In this document: positions 25,878 through 35,597 of the stretch, in pieces
Numbering within the stretch: position 1 is the stretch's first letter
Layout of the letters: each line of letters opens with the position of its first letter
NCBI GenBank assembly: GCA_035292585.1
Contig: DATDPU010000057.1
Coordinates: 1-64,000 of the forward strand
Reading direction: 5' to 3'
Source of the DNA: DASSFZ01 sp035292585
Lineage (GTDB): Bacteria; Chloroflexota; Anaerolineae; Fen-1058
DNA length: 64,000 nt
Notes under the pieces: model-generated
Seen by the model: only the letters and a program-made list of their open reading frames with translations
What the model was told of the DNA's origin: nothing
Databases searched by the model: none
Program-made: the position numbers and the translations under genes

Positions 25878-26793
25878 AAGCCGCCTCCGCCGCCGGGTGG
25901 CCGTCGCGCACGACCGAAACGAAAATGTCGTCAAGCGACGGCTCCGCAATCTCGAATCGCTCGATCTTCACGCCCGCGCGGGCCGCCAGCGCGCGCAACA
26001 CGCTCTGCGGGTCAGCGCCGGGCGCCAGCGCTAGATGCCACGCGTCGTTCTCCGTCCGCGCCTCAACCACGCCGGGAACTTGCGTGAAGTCGCCCTGCCC
26101 GACGACGGTCACCGCGTTGCCGGCAAAGTTGCGCTTGATTTGATCGACTTCGCCGTACAGCACGGTGCGCCCCTGGTCGATCAACACGATGCGGCTGCAC
26201 AACGCTTCCACCTGGTACATCTGATGGGTCGACATGATAATCGTTTTGCCGGCCTGGCGCTGCTCTTCGATGATGTCTTTGACCAGGCGCGTATTGACCG
26301 GGTCAAGCCCGGAGAACGGCTCGTCGACGATGAGCAGGTCGGGTTCGTGCAGCAGGGTAGTGATGAGCTGCGCCTTTTGCTGCATGCCCTTGCTGAGTTC
26401 CTGCACTTTCTTATGCCGATGGTCGTACAAGTCCAGCCGCTTCAACCAATCGGCCAGGCGACGGCGCGCGTCCGCTTCGTCCAGCCCTTTAAGCGTCGCC
26501 AGGTAAACCAGCACCGGCTCCAGCTTGAGGTCTTGATACAGGCCGCGTTCCTCCGGCAAATAACCGATACGATTCTTTTTGGCCTGATCCAGTTGGCCGC
26601 CCAGGATACTCACTTCGCCGCGATCGGGTCGGAAGATATCTAACATCATACGGATCGCGGTGGTCTTACCCGCGCCGTTCGGCCCCAGCAAGCCGAAGAT
26701 TTCACCGGGATACACCGCGAATGAAACATCTTCCACGGCGCGCACCTTTCCAAAGGACTTGCTCAAATGAGAAACTTTAACCGTTGGCTCCAT
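25870..26793 (-). CDS. ABC transporter ATPase (NatA-like)
   Basis: A 307-residue ATPase driving the two permeases that follow. It has Walker A GPNGAGKTTA, Q-loop region RIGYLPEERGLYQDL, signature LSKGMQQKAQ, Walker B LLIVDEPFSGLDP and H-loop MSTHQM. The C-terminal 80 residues are the DUF4162-type extension of NatA-like exporters. It is the first gene of a tight three-gene operon. Confidence 0.93.
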   Translation of the reverse strand: MEPTVKVSHLSKSFGKVRAVEDVSFAVYPGEIFGLLGPNGAGKTTAIRMMLDIFRPDRGEVSILGGQLDQAKKNRIGYLPEERGLYQDLKLEPVLVYLATLKGLDEADARRRLADWLKRLDLYDHRHKKVQELSKGMQQKAQLITTLLHEPDLLIVDEPFSGLDPVNTRLVKDIIEEQRQAGKTIIMSTHQMYQVEALCSRIVLIDQGRTVLYGEVDQIKRNFAGNAVTVVGQGDFTQVPGVVEARTENDAWHLALAPGADPQSVLRALAARAGVKIERFEIAEPSLDDIFVSVVRDGHPAAEAAYA

Positions 26794-27209
26794 GCGTTCC
26801 CTCCAGTGGATTAACCCCAGTGCGGGGTGGATGGTGTTTTGGGCAGTAACCGATCACTCAGGTGGAGTATGGCGAAGTTGCATCAGCATACCACATGCGG
26901 TGAGCACTTCGAAGACCCATGCCAAACCCATGCGCGTGGCAGGTTGCCAGCCCTTCTATTATAATCCATTTGCCTCATGCGAACCGAAGAGTTATCTGGT
27001 AAAGCTCAAGCGGCTCTCTGCTTCGACGGGAAATGAGGCGCGGACACCTGCACCCACCTGCGGTGTTGGTCCTGCGATGGTACAGCCGCAGGATGTACCA
27101 CAGGCACGGTGTAAACACGGATGAACACGGATCAGCCTAAAAATCAGCGCAAATCGGTGTAATCCGCGTCCAAAGAATCTGTAGCGGACGAGCTTTCCCG
27201 CCAGACCCT
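26794..27209. other. Gene-free interval, left part
   Basis: This holds the upstream region of the ABC exporter operon. ATTATAAT near 26959-26966 could be a -10 element in either direction but has no good -35 partner. Words such as ACACCTGCACC and AACACGGATGAACACGGATC are repetitive. No gene is supported. Confidence 0.4.
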
Positions 27210-27340
27210 CTAGTACTTCGACAACTTGAAGTTGCATAGTTCCTGCCGCAGTTGCAGTGCGAAGCCGCCCCGTGGGCCTGCGGCGGACGGCAGTGCAACT
27301 GCCGTCCCAACCCCGCAGAATTAGGCGGTCGGGGTACTAG
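27210..27340. mobile_element. 131-bp CTAG-ended element, copy 2 (inverted)
   Basis: This is identical to 17448-17578 in reverse orientation, from CTAGTACTTCGACAACTTG to GGTCGGGGTACTAG. Perfect identity of two copies about 10 kb apart implies recent movement or conversion. It lies upstream of the hybrid kinase gene and may have separated it from earlier upstream sequence. Confidence 0.85.
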
Positions 27341-27515
27341 CGCCGATGGAGTTTTGGACAGGCCGGCGCATAAAGCCCAGGAAGTGATAAAATGGACACG
27401 CGCGCCGCTGCCGCCCACGAGCCGTTGTACCTGTATGCGGCGCGGCTGACCTGGAGTCGCCTTTCGAACAACCCGAAGCCCCGCTGGCCTCGCACCGATC
27501 CGAGCTTTGCCGATC

Positions 27516-30500
27516 ATGGTAATCCTGCTGCGCATTCTGTTCCTTGAAGACCAAGCGGCCGACGTCGACCTCATCCTGCACGAATTGCAACGGGCCGGTT
27601 TCGATCCAACCTGGCAGCGGGTTGAGACCGAAGCCGACTTTCTGGCGCAACTTCGGGCCGGCTGGGATGTCATTCTCGCCAACTACGCCCTGGCCCACCT
27701 TACCGCGCCGCGCGCCTTGCAGTTGCTGCAAGAGAGCGGCCTGGATATTCCGTTCATCGTCGTATCCGACGCGGTGACTGAAGAGCTGGCAGTCGCCGTG
27801 GTCCGGCAGGGCGCCGCCGACTACCTGCATAAAGAGCGGGTGGCCCGCTTAGGCCCGGCGGTGGCCCGCGCCCTGGCGCAAAAGCAGCTGCGCGATGAAC
27901 AACGGGGCGCGGCCGCGCACATCGAACACCTCAACCGCATGTTGCGCGCGTTGCGCGCGATCGATCTTCTCATCACGCAGCAGAAAGATCCGCCGCGCCT
28001 GCTCCAGCAGGCGTGTGAGACGCTGCTGAAAACCCGCGATTACACATCAGCCTCGATCGGATTGATCAAGTCGGGCTACAAGCACATCATCACGGCGGCC
28101 CGAGCCGGCCACGCCAGCCGTTCCATCGAGGAAGCGAGCAGCGGCGGGAGTATCACCGAGTCCGATCCCGTTAGCACCGCCATCCGCACGCGCCAGCCGA
28201 TCGTGCTGCACCATCTTGCCGACGATCGTGACCTACTGCCAAACCCGGCGGCTACCCCGGAGCCAGGCCGCCTGTCACTGGCCGTCATCCCCATGTTGCA
28301 CGCCGACCGGCTGTTCGGCGTGCTCAACGTGTCGACCCCCTCGGAGCGTGGTTTCGATCCTGAAGAAGTCGCTTTGCTATTGGAGCTCGGCGGCGATCTG
28401 GCTTTCGCTCTGCAAAGTCTTGAGGATGAGGCGGCGCGCAAGCGCGCGGAAGAGGCGCTGCACGCAAACGCCCGGCGGTTCCGCGCGCTCATCGAAAAGA
28501 GCGCCGATGCCATCGCCCTGCTCGGCCGAGATAGCGTGATTTTATACGTCAGCCCGTCGATCAGCCGGCTGCTGGGTTACACCTCGGAAGAATTCGTGGG
28601 TCGCAACGCGCTGGAGCTGTTGCACACAGACGACAGCGCGCCGACGACCCAGCTTTTTACGCAACTCGTCCGCGAGCTCGGCAGCAGCGCCAGCGGGCAG
28701 GTGCAGGTGCAGCACAAAGACGGTTCCTGGCGGTGGATCGAAGTGGTCGGCACCAACCTGTTGTCCGAGCCGAGCGTGCACGCCATCGTCGTCAACTTCC
28801 GCGACGTGACCGATCGGAGACAAGCGGAGGACGCGCTGCGCGAGGGCGAAAGTCTGAATCAGGCGGTGCTGAACTCGCTCGCCGCGCATATCGCCGTACT
28901 CGATAATCTGGGCAACATTGTCAGCGTCAACGAAGCCTGGGAGCGTTTCGCTCGCGAGAATAGCGATCCAGAGCAGGCGCGCCCCGGCCGGGGCGTCAAT
29001 TATGTGGACGTTGTTCGCAAAGCCGTCGCCGTGGGCGACGCAGAAGCAGCCGCCGCCTTGGCGGGAATTCAGGCCGTCCTGAGCGGCGCGCAAGCCTTGT
29101 TCACCCTGGAGTATACCAGCCACTCCGCTACCGAAAAGCGCTGGTTCCTCTTACATGCCACCCCGCTGTCGGGCGGGCAACGGGGGGCGGTCCTCGCGCA
29201 CACCGATATCACCGAGCGCAAACAACGCGAGTACGAATTGGAGGCCATTGTCTCGGTCGCAGCGGCATTGCGCGCCGCGCCAAGCCGCGCCGATATCCTG
29301 CCTGTGATCCTCAATCAAGTCCTGGCCCTGTTGAAAGTCGACGGCGCCGCGCTGGTGATGCGCCGCGCCAAAGACGAGGATATGGTCGTGGCGCTGGCGC
29401 GCGGCGTCTGGGCCGATTGGACCGGGAAGCGCATCGTGCCGGGCGAAGGCCTGAGCGGGTATATTGTCGCACGGGCCAGCAACCGGCCATACCTGAACAA
29501 TGATATTGCCGCCGACCCGCACCTGAGCCGCTCGGCCCTGACCAACGATCTGCGTGCCGTGGCCTGTGTCCCGCTCATCGCCGAAAAACATACCCTCGGC
29601 GTACTCGGCGTCGGCCGCCAGGCCCACATCGCGGACAGCGAACTGCGATTGTTGACCGTGGTCGGCGATATCGCAGCCAACGCACTCTACCGGGCGGCGC
29701 TCCACGAGGAGACGGAGCGGCGGGCCGAGCAGTTAGCAACCCTGAATACATTTGGCCGCGCCCTGACGGAGATTCTCGATCCGTTACAGATCTACGCACA
29801 GGTGCAGGCGACGATCTTTGAGTTGATGCCGGATGTCGCCGGCCTGTTCATCTCCCTGTATGATTCGGCGCGACAACTGATTCGCTGCGTCCACGCGAAC
29901 GTGGATGGCGTACTGCTCGATGCAACCACGTTACCCGGCCTGCGCCTGGAACCACCCGGCGTAGGCACTCAAAGCGAAGCGATCCATACCCGCCGCCCGC
30001 TCATCGTGAACGATCTGCATGCGCGCCTCGAGCGCGTCCAGACTCACATCGACGTGGGCACGACCGGCCCCCTGGCGCGGTCGGGCCTGTATGTGCCCAT
30101 GCTGGTCAAGGGCGCGGTGAGCGGCGTCGTACAGATACAGAGTTACATCCTGAATCGGTTTAGTCCGGCCGATGCCGAGCTGCTGTCCGCCGTGGCCAAC
30201 CAGGCGGCGATTGCGCTTGAAAACACGCGGCTGTACGAGGCCATCCACAATTACACCGTCGAGCTGGAACAGCGCGTCGCCGAGCGGACCGTCGAGCTGC
30301 AACGTGAACGTGAACGCCTGCAAGCCATCCTCGACGCCGCCGGGGAAGGTATCGCGTTCACCGACCAAGCCTGGCGGATCGAGTACACCAACCCGGCCAT
30401 CGGGCGACTTACCGGCTACACCGCCGAGGAGCTGCGCGGAAAAACGCCCGATGTTTGGCAGAGCCATCGCATGCCCGCCGAAACCCTGGCCGAGATGTTG

Positions 30501-31349
30501 CAGACCACCGCTCAGGGCGAAACCTGGCACGGCGAGGTTATCCATCGGCGCAAGGATGGCGCGGAGTACGACGCCGCCTTAACCCTCACCCCGTTGCGCG
30601 GCGTGGACGACGAAATCGCCGGCTTCGTGGGCATCCAGCGCGACATCACCCGTCAGAAAGAGCTGGAGCGCATGCGCTCGAAGTTCGTCTCCGACGTTTC
30701 GCACGAGCTGCGCACGCCGGTGGGCAACTTGAAGCTGTACGTCGACTTGCTCGAACATGGCAAGCCCAACAAGCGCGATCACTACATGCAGGTCCTCAAA
30801 GAGCAGGCCGACCGGTTGGTGCAGCTCGTCGAGGATATTCTGAATTTATCGCGCCTGGAGCTGGGCGCGCAAAAGGCGCAGTTCGTGCCGGTGTCGCTCA
30901 ATCCGCTCGCCGAGCAAATTATCCTGGCTTACCGCGCCAGCGCCGAGCTGGTGGGCCTGCGCTTGATCTTTACGCCCGGCGCCGACCTCCCGGCCGTGCA
31001 AGGTGAGAGCAATCAACTGGCTCAAGTCATCACGAACTTGATTGCGAATGCCATTCACTATACGGCCCACGGGCAAATCGAGGTCAGTACACACGCCACC
31101 GCCGGGCAGGTCTGCCTGGAAGTACGCGACACCGGGAACGGGATCGAACCACAGGATATGCCGCACCTGTTTGAGCGCTTTTACCGGGGCAAACACGTCG
31201 GTCAATCGGACAAGCCCGGCAGCGGGCTGGGTCTGGCTATCGTCAAAGAGATTGTCGATCTGCACGGCGGCCGGATCGAGGCGGAGAGCACCGTGGGACA
31301 GGGCAGTATTTTCCGAGTATACTTGCCGCCGGCCTCCTACATCGAATAG
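27516..31349 (+). CDS. Hybrid sensor histidine kinase with degenerate N-terminal receiver
   Basis: A 1277-residue soluble kinase. The order is receiver domain (1-125), GAF (about 140-295), two PAS (about 320-430 and 440-565), two GAF (570-910), PAS (930-1045), HisKA with His1063 (SHELRTP), and HATPase with NLIANAIHYT, DTGNGI and GSGLGLAIV. The receiver keeps the acidic pair and Lys106, but the phospho-acceptor Asp is Asn56 (LANYAL), so it is probably a pseudo-receiver. No membrane helix is present. The ATG at 27516 is preferred to an upstream TTG. No separate response regulator lies nearby. Confidence 0.88.
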   Translation: MVILLRILFLEDQAADVDLILHELQRAGFDPTWQRVETEADFLAQLRAGWDVILANYALAHLTAPRALQLLQESGLDIPFIVVSDAVTEELAVAVVRQGAADYLHKERVARLGPAVARALAQKQLRDEQRGAAAHIEHLNRMLRALRAIDLLITQQKDPPRLLQQACETLLKTRDYTSASIGLIKSGYKHIITAARAGHASRSIEEASSGGSITESDPVSTAIRTRQPIVLHHLADDRDLLPNPAATPEPGRLSLAVIPMLHADRLFGVLNVSTPSERGFDPEEVALLLELGGDLAFALQSLEDEAARKRAEEALHANARRFRALIEKSADAIALLGRDSVILYVSPSISRLLGYTSEEFVGRNALELLHTDDSAPTTQLFTQLVRELGSSASGQVQVQHKDGSWRWIEVVGTNLLSEPSVHAIVVNFRDVTDRRQAEDALREGESLNQAVLNSLAAHIAVLDNLGNIVSVNEAWERFARENSDPEQARPGRGVNYVDVVRKAVAVGDAEAAAALAGIQAVLSGAQALFTLEYTSHSATEKRWFLLHATPLSGGQRGAVLAHTDITERKQREYELEAIVSVAAALRAAPSRADILPVILNQVLALLKVDGAALVMRRAKDEDMVVALARGVWADWTGKRIVPGEGLSGYIVARASNRPYLNNDIAADPHLSRSALTNDLRAVACVPLIAEKHTLGVLGVGRQAHIADSELRLLTVVGDIAANALYRAALHEETERRAEQLATLNTFGRALTEILDPLQIYAQVQATIFELMPDVAGLFISLYDSARQLIRCVHANVDGVLLDATTLPGLRLEPPGVGTQSEAIHTRRPLIVNDLHARLERVQTHIDVGTTGPLARSGLYVPMLVKGAVSGVVQIQSYILNRFSPADAELLSAVANQAAIALENTRLYEAIHNYTVELEQRVAERTVELQRERERLQAILDAAGEGIAFTDQAWRIEYTNPAIGRLTGYTAEELRGKTPDVWQSHRMPAETLAEMLQTTAQGETWHGEVIHRRKDGAEYDAALTLTPLRGVDDEIAGFVGIQRDITRQKELERMRSKFVSDVSHELRTPVGNLKLYVDLLEHGKPNKRDHYMQVLKEQADRLVQLVEDILNLSRLELGAQKAQFVPVSLNPLAEQIILAYRASAELVGLRLIFTPGADLPAVQGESNQLAQVITNLIANAIHYTAHGQIEVSTHATAGQVCLEVRDTGNGIEPQDMPHLFERFYRGKHVGQSDKPGSGLGLAIVKEIVDLHGGRIEAESTVGQGSIFRVYLPPASYIE

Positions 31350-31395
31350 CGCTCGTCAATATTCGGCGAAGGTCTTAGCGTAGCACTGGTTCATT

Positions 31396-32034
31396 CCGCA
31401 GTTGTACCTGTAGTACCCTACCACAGGGAGAATGAGGGGTAGCTTAGCCCCTCGTGGGCGTCTGACGGGCACGAGGCCCTACGCTACGCCCATCAAAATC
31501 ACTGTGGCAGAGCACTAGTTCGCCCCGCAGTTGTACTGCGGGGCGCGGGCGCGGTGGCGGACAGCAGTGCAACTGCTGTCCGAACTTCCGAGAACTTCTG
31601 AGTTCGCTCCGCAGTTGCACCTGTAGTACCCTACCACAGGGAGAATGAGGGGTAGTTTAGCCCCTCGTGGGCGTCTGACGGGCACGAGGCCCTACGCTAC
31701 GCCCATCAAAATCACTGTGGCAGAGCACTACTTCGCCCCGCAGTTGTACTGCGGAGCGCGGGCGCGGTGGCGGGCAGCAGTGCAACTGCTGTCCGAACTT
31801 CCGAGAACTTCTGAGTTCGCTCCGCAGTTGTACCTGTAGTACCCTACCACAGGGAGAATGAGGCGTAGCTTAGCCCCTCGTGGGCGTCTGACGGGCACGA
31901 GGCCCTACGCTACGCCCATCAAAACCACTGTGGCAGAGCACTAGTTCGCCCCGCAGTTGTACTGCGGAGCGCGGACGCGGTGGCGGGCAGCAGTGCAACT
32001 GCTGTCCGAACTTCCGAGAACTTCTGAGTAATCG
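31396..32034. repeat. Three tandem 213-bp units rich in hairpins
   Basis: The word TAGTACCCTACCACAGGG begins at 31411, 31624 and 31837, giving an exact 213-base period. Each unit contains the TAGCCCCTCGTGGGCG...CACGAGGCCCTA hairpin, a CCGCAGTTGTACTGCGG hairpin and GACAGCAGTGCAACTGCTGTC, and ends GAACTTCCGAGAACTTCTGA. The units differ by only a few bases. There is no reading frame. The array fills the space between the hybrid kinase and the TPR-CHAT gene, and any promoter of the latter must lie in it or in the 50 bases after it. Confidence 0.9.
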
Positions 32035-32083
32035 CCAGCCGGGTAACGCCTGCCCTCGTTGGGGTCGTGGATAAAGTGCGATC

Positions 32084-35000
32084 ATGATCGCTTCCTCTCA
32101 TCGACCTAACGCCCTCGCCTTCTATCGTGACCTCAGCATGCACCTCTGCTCGGAGCACGCCGCTGCCGAGTCGGTTGCCACGACCGTTCAGCACGCGCTC
32201 GAAGCCCAGCCCCTCTCCCTTGATGAGATCGAGCAGTTGAGACAGGAAGCCGCGGACCAAATCTTGTCCGCACCCCGGCGCGCCTGGGCCGCCGCGTACA
32301 TCGCCGGTCAAGCCGCCGAGGCGCACCACGCTGACGCGCTCGTCGCCGCGTGTGCATTGACTCTGGGCACGGCGCTCGCCGCCGTGGGCGAGTTCAGCGC
32401 AGCGATGCAACTGCTCCAACGTGCGGCCGAATCCTTCCGGGCCAAGGCCCAACCCGGCCGCGCGGCTCGCTGCGATTGTGAGCTGGCCGCGCTTTACACG
32501 AGCATGGGTAAACTCGATTTGGCCGAGGCGGCCTTAGCGCGCGCACAAGCGCCCGTAGCCGCTGCCGGCGATCCCGTGTTGAGCGCGTACTACGATCGGG
32601 CCGAAGGCCTGTTCTACTATGAGAAGAACCTTCAGCCCGATGCTATCGCGGCCCTGCGGCGCGCCGCGGCCGGTTTCGAGTCCGCACAGCAGACCGGCGA
32701 GCTGGCCGCCACCTGGTGCGCCTTGGGCGAGGCGCTGCGTTACATTGATTGGCAAGAAGCCCAGACCTGGGTCGAGAAGGCGCGCGGTCTGGTGGTTGCC
32801 GGCGATCAGATGCTCCTGCATACCCGCTGTGACCTTGTTCTGGCCCTGATATGCGATGAATCAAATCGATATGCCGACAGCTTAAAGTTGTGCCAGCGGG
32901 CGCGGGCCGTTTTCAGCCAGGAGGGTCTGGCGCACCACGTCGCCCTGTGTGATGTGCAGCAAGGCATCGCGCATTTTCGCCTCGGCCAATTCGATGAAGC
33001 GCTGGACAGCGTAATGCGCGCGCGCGCCGTGTACGCCGCCCAAGCCCTGGACAGCCATCTCAACCGCTGCGATCTCAACCTGGCGACGATTGACTATGCC
33101 CTCGGTCGCTATGACGACGCGCTCGTTCTCTATCAAAAGGTCGCGGAAGCCGCCATGGCCGAGGGGCGCGCGCTGCGCGCGGCGCGCTGCTGCACCAACA
33201 TGGGCTTGTGCTTCGATCGTTTGGGGCAGTACGACCAGGCTCTGCGGCAGCACGAGCGCGCCCGTCAAGCCTTTCTCGCAGCCGACCGGCCAGTCCTGGC
33301 TGCACGCTGCCTGGAACACCTGGCCGCCACCGACCGTCACTTCGGCCGCTCTGCCGAGGCACTCCAACGCTGCCAGCAAGCGCGAGAAGTCTTCGCCCAG
33401 CACGGCCTGCACGCCGATATTGCCTGGTGTGATTCCTACCTGGCCGATCTATACCTGGCTATGGAAAACTACCCGGAGGCAGTCACGTGCCTGGAGCGAG
33501 CACGCGCTGCTTACGAACGATCCGGCATGTTGATGCAAGTTGCGAGCTGCGATCGCGATTGGGCGCGCGCACTGGCCCGAACCGGAGAGCTGCCCCAGGC
33601 GCGCGAACTCCTGCGCAGCGCCCGCGCGACGTTCGCCGCGCAGGGTCTAGACGTGGAGGTCGCGCTGTGCGATGTCGCGCTGGGTGAACTCCATGTCAGC
33701 GGGCAGGCAGCGGCCGAGGCCGCGCCGCTGTTTCAGGCCGCCCTGGCCGTGCTCGATCCCGGTTTTCCAGACGAAGCCTGGCGCGCCGAGTACGGGTTGG
33801 GACAGTGCGCCCTGATCGACGACAACCGCCACAACGCGCTGGATCGCTGGCTGCGCGCGGTCGAGCTGACGCATCGGGTACGGGCCGCCTTGCCGACCGA
33901 GCGCCTGCGTGGCGGCTACTTCGCCGATCGCCGCGCGTTGTATGCCGAAACACTCCAGCTTGCGGTGGAACTCCAGCAGGGCGAAGTGGCATTACAGGTA
34001 GCGGAGGCCGGCAAGGACCAGACGTTCTTGAGCTGGGCTGACCAGCGCAGCTGGCTCGAAAATGCGCACGACGACGCTTTCTTGACCCAACTGCTCGATC
34101 GCGAAGGACGCATCCGGCGGCAGCTGACGGCGTGGCGCGATCAACTCCGGGTCGTCCAACACGATATTGGCACGCCAGCCCTACGCGAGGTCGATGGGGC
34201 AAAGCGCGGCCAGACACAGGCGCTCGAGCAGCTGACACGCCTGGCGCGCGCGTACGAAGACATCGTCGATCAGTTGCGCATTCGAGCACCCGCCCGGCTC
34301 GGCGCTCCGCTGCCCCAGCTATTTTCGGTCGAGACCTTCAGGGCAAAGGCGCAGCAGCGCCTGCCGCCGGGTTGGGCCTGCCTCGCCTACTATCTGTTCG
34401 ACGATCAGCTGGTGGTTTTCTACCTCGACGCGGAACGGCTCGTCCCGCGCATCCGGCGTCTGGATAAATACGAGCGCCGAGTCTTGGACCAATGCACCAG
34501 CCTGGATGGGAACGTCCGAAGTCTGATCTATGGCGCGTCCCATCGCGCCCAGCTGCGCCGCCTGTACGAGCTGCTGATCCCGCCGGAGGTGGCTGCCCTG
34601 GGTGCAAACGATCTGCTGATCGTGGCCCCGCACACGCAACTGCATGCGCTGCCGTTTCAGGCGCTAAACGGCCCGGACGGCCCCTTAGTCGATCGGGTGA
34701 ACCTGGTGGTCGCGCCCAGCTTGGGCGCGTTGGAAACGTTGTGGCGTGACTCAGCCGGCGAACCGGCGCTGGGACAGGTGCTGGCCGTAGGACTGGCGAG
34801 CTTCGGCGAGGGAGTCCGGCCTTTGCCGCACGCGGAGGCCGAGCTCGCCGCGCTGCAAGAAGTTTTCGGGCAGCGCTTAAAGCAGTTGTGGGGCGAACAG
34901 GCCACGCGCGCGACGTTGCTGCGCATGCAGCATACGGGTGAACTGGATCGCTATCAGGTGCTTCACTTCGCCACGCATGCTTGGCTGGATCATCTAGCGC

Positions 35001-35362
35001 CGACGCAGTCGAGCGTGTTGCTCCACGACGATCACCTGGCCTACATCGACATTCTGAATCTGAAGCTGCACGCGCACCTGGTCGTGCTCGCCAGCTGCGA
35101 AGGCGCGCTCGGCCAGCGCTATGCCGGCGACGAGATGGTGGGGTTGGCGCAGGCTTTTTTCTTCGCCGGCGCGCGCACGGTCGTCGCCAGCCTGTGGCCG
35201 GTGGAGGATGCTTCGACGACGGCGTTCATGCGGCGTTTCTATCGACATCTGGATACCGGCAGCGGGGTAGCGCGTTCACTGCGCGCCGCCCAACGCGAGC
35301 TGGCCGGCGCGGGTTATGCGCCATATCAATGGGCGCCGTTCGTCGCGATCGGGCTGCCGTGA
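32084..35362 (+). CDS. TPR-CHAT protease protein
   Basis: A 1092-residue protein. Residues about 60-620 are a long TPR array, followed by a helical linker and a C-terminal CHAT peptidase domain from about 740. The catalytic pair is His965 (LHFATHAW) and Cys1005 (VLASCEGA), and the end DASTTAFMRRFYRHL...YQWAPFVAIG is typical of the family. This TPR-then-CHAT order is like Csx29, but no CRISPR genes are nearby. It lacks membrane or signal sequence. A small secreted peptide is encoded convergently 73 bases downstream. The substrate is unknown. Confidence 0.92.
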   Translation: MIASSHRPNALAFYRDLSMHLCSEHAAAESVATTVQHALEAQPLSLDEIEQLRQEAADQILSAPRRAWAAAYIAGQAAEAHHADALVAACALTLGTALAAVGEFSAAMQLLQRAAESFRAKAQPGRAARCDCELAALYTSMGKLDLAEAALARAQAPVAAAGDPVLSAYYDRAEGLFYYEKNLQPDAIAALRRAAAGFESAQQTGELAATWCALGEALRYIDWQEAQTWVEKARGLVVAGDQMLLHTRCDLVLALICDESNRYADSLKLCQRARAVFSQEGLAHHVALCDVQQGIAHFRLGQFDEALDSVMRARAVYAAQALDSHLNRCDLNLATIDYALGRYDDALVLYQKVAEAAMAEGRALRAARCCTNMGLCFDRLGQYDQALRQHERARQAFLAADRPVLAARCLEHLAATDRHFGRSAEALQRCQQAREVFAQHGLHADIAWCDSYLADLYLAMENYPEAVTCLERARAAYERSGMLMQVASCDRDWARALARTGELPQARELLRSARATFAAQGLDVEVALCDVALGELHVSGQAAAEAAPLFQAALAVLDPGFPDEAWRAEYGLGQCALIDDNRHNALDRWLRAVELTHRVRAALPTERLRGGYFADRRALYAETLQLAVELQQGEVALQVAEAGKDQTFLSWADQRSWLENAHDDAFLTQLLDREGRIRRQLTAWRDQLRVVQHDIGTPALREVDGAKRGQTQALEQLTRLARAYEDIVDQLRIRAPARLGAPLPQLFSVETFRAKAQQRLPPGWACLAYYLFDDQLVVFYLDAERLVPRIRRLDKYERRVLDQCTSLDGNVRSLIYGASHRAQLRRLYELLIPPEVAALGANDLLIVAPHTQLHALPFQALNGPDGPLVDRVNLVVAPSLGALETLWRDSAGEPALGQVLAVGLASFGEGVRPLPHAEAELAALQEVFGQRLKQLWGEQATRATLLRMQHTGELDRYQVLHFATHAWLDHLAPTQSSVLLHDDHLAYIDILNLKLHAHLVVLASCEGALGQRYAGDEMVGLAQAFFFAGARTVVASLWPVEDASTTAFMRRFYRHLDTGSGVARSLRAAQRELAGAGYAPYQWAPFVAIGLP

Positions 35363-35371
35363 ACGGACAGA

Positions 35372-35404
35372 AGACCTGCGAGGTCTGCATGACCTCGCAG
35401 GTCT
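35372..35404. terminator. 14-bp perfect hairpin after the TPR-CHAT gene
   Basis: AGACCTGCGAGGTC (35372-35385) pairs perfectly with GACCTCGCAGGTCT (35391-35404) with a five-base loop. It lies between two convergent genes, so it may serve both. The same core word occurs at 61128-61146. Confidence 0.65.
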
Positions 35405-35435
35405 CGCGCTCACCTGGCCGGCGCGCAGGTTACAC

Positions 35436-35597
35436 CTAGCAGCCTGCACTGCAAGTCTCTGGCGGGTTGCCCTGCTGGGTCGGCTTACCCACCGGATCAC
35501 CGTCGGCGTGCACCGCGATGGGTTGCAGCGACAGCGTGAATACCACGAGCAGCACCGCCAGCAACGTCAACAGGGTCTTCTTCGCTTTGCGAAACAT
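35436..35597 (-). CDS. Small secreted peptide, 53 residues
   Basis: The frame encodes MFRKAKKTLLTLLAVLLVVF followed by TLSLQPIAVHADGDPVGKPT and ends CSAGC. It has a basic start, a hydrophobic core and an AxA-like site (VHA), so it is a classical Sec signal peptide with a mature part of about 22 residues containing two cysteines. AAGGAG precedes the ATG by ten bases. The next gene on the other strand is the TPR-CHAT protease. The mature peptide could form a disulfide (C-x3-C). Its function is unknown. It is too short for most gene callers but well supported. Confidence 0.7.
   Translation of the reverse strand: MFRKAKKTLLTLLAVLLVVFTLSLQPIAVHADGDPVGKPTQQGNPPETCSAGC

Noticed and set aside
27392..27547. 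51-codon frame ahead of the hybrid kinase
   Set aside because: It overlaps the kinase start in another frame, has no ribosome site and has an arginine/proline-rich random-looking sequence.
31396..32034. CRISPR array
   Set aside because: The units are 213-bp full tandem copies with no short repeats separated by unique spacers.
32084..35362. Part of a type III-E CRISPR (Craspase) system
   Set aside because: No cas gene, spacer array or Csx30/Csx31-like gene is visible in the window; only the TPR-CHAT architecture is shared.
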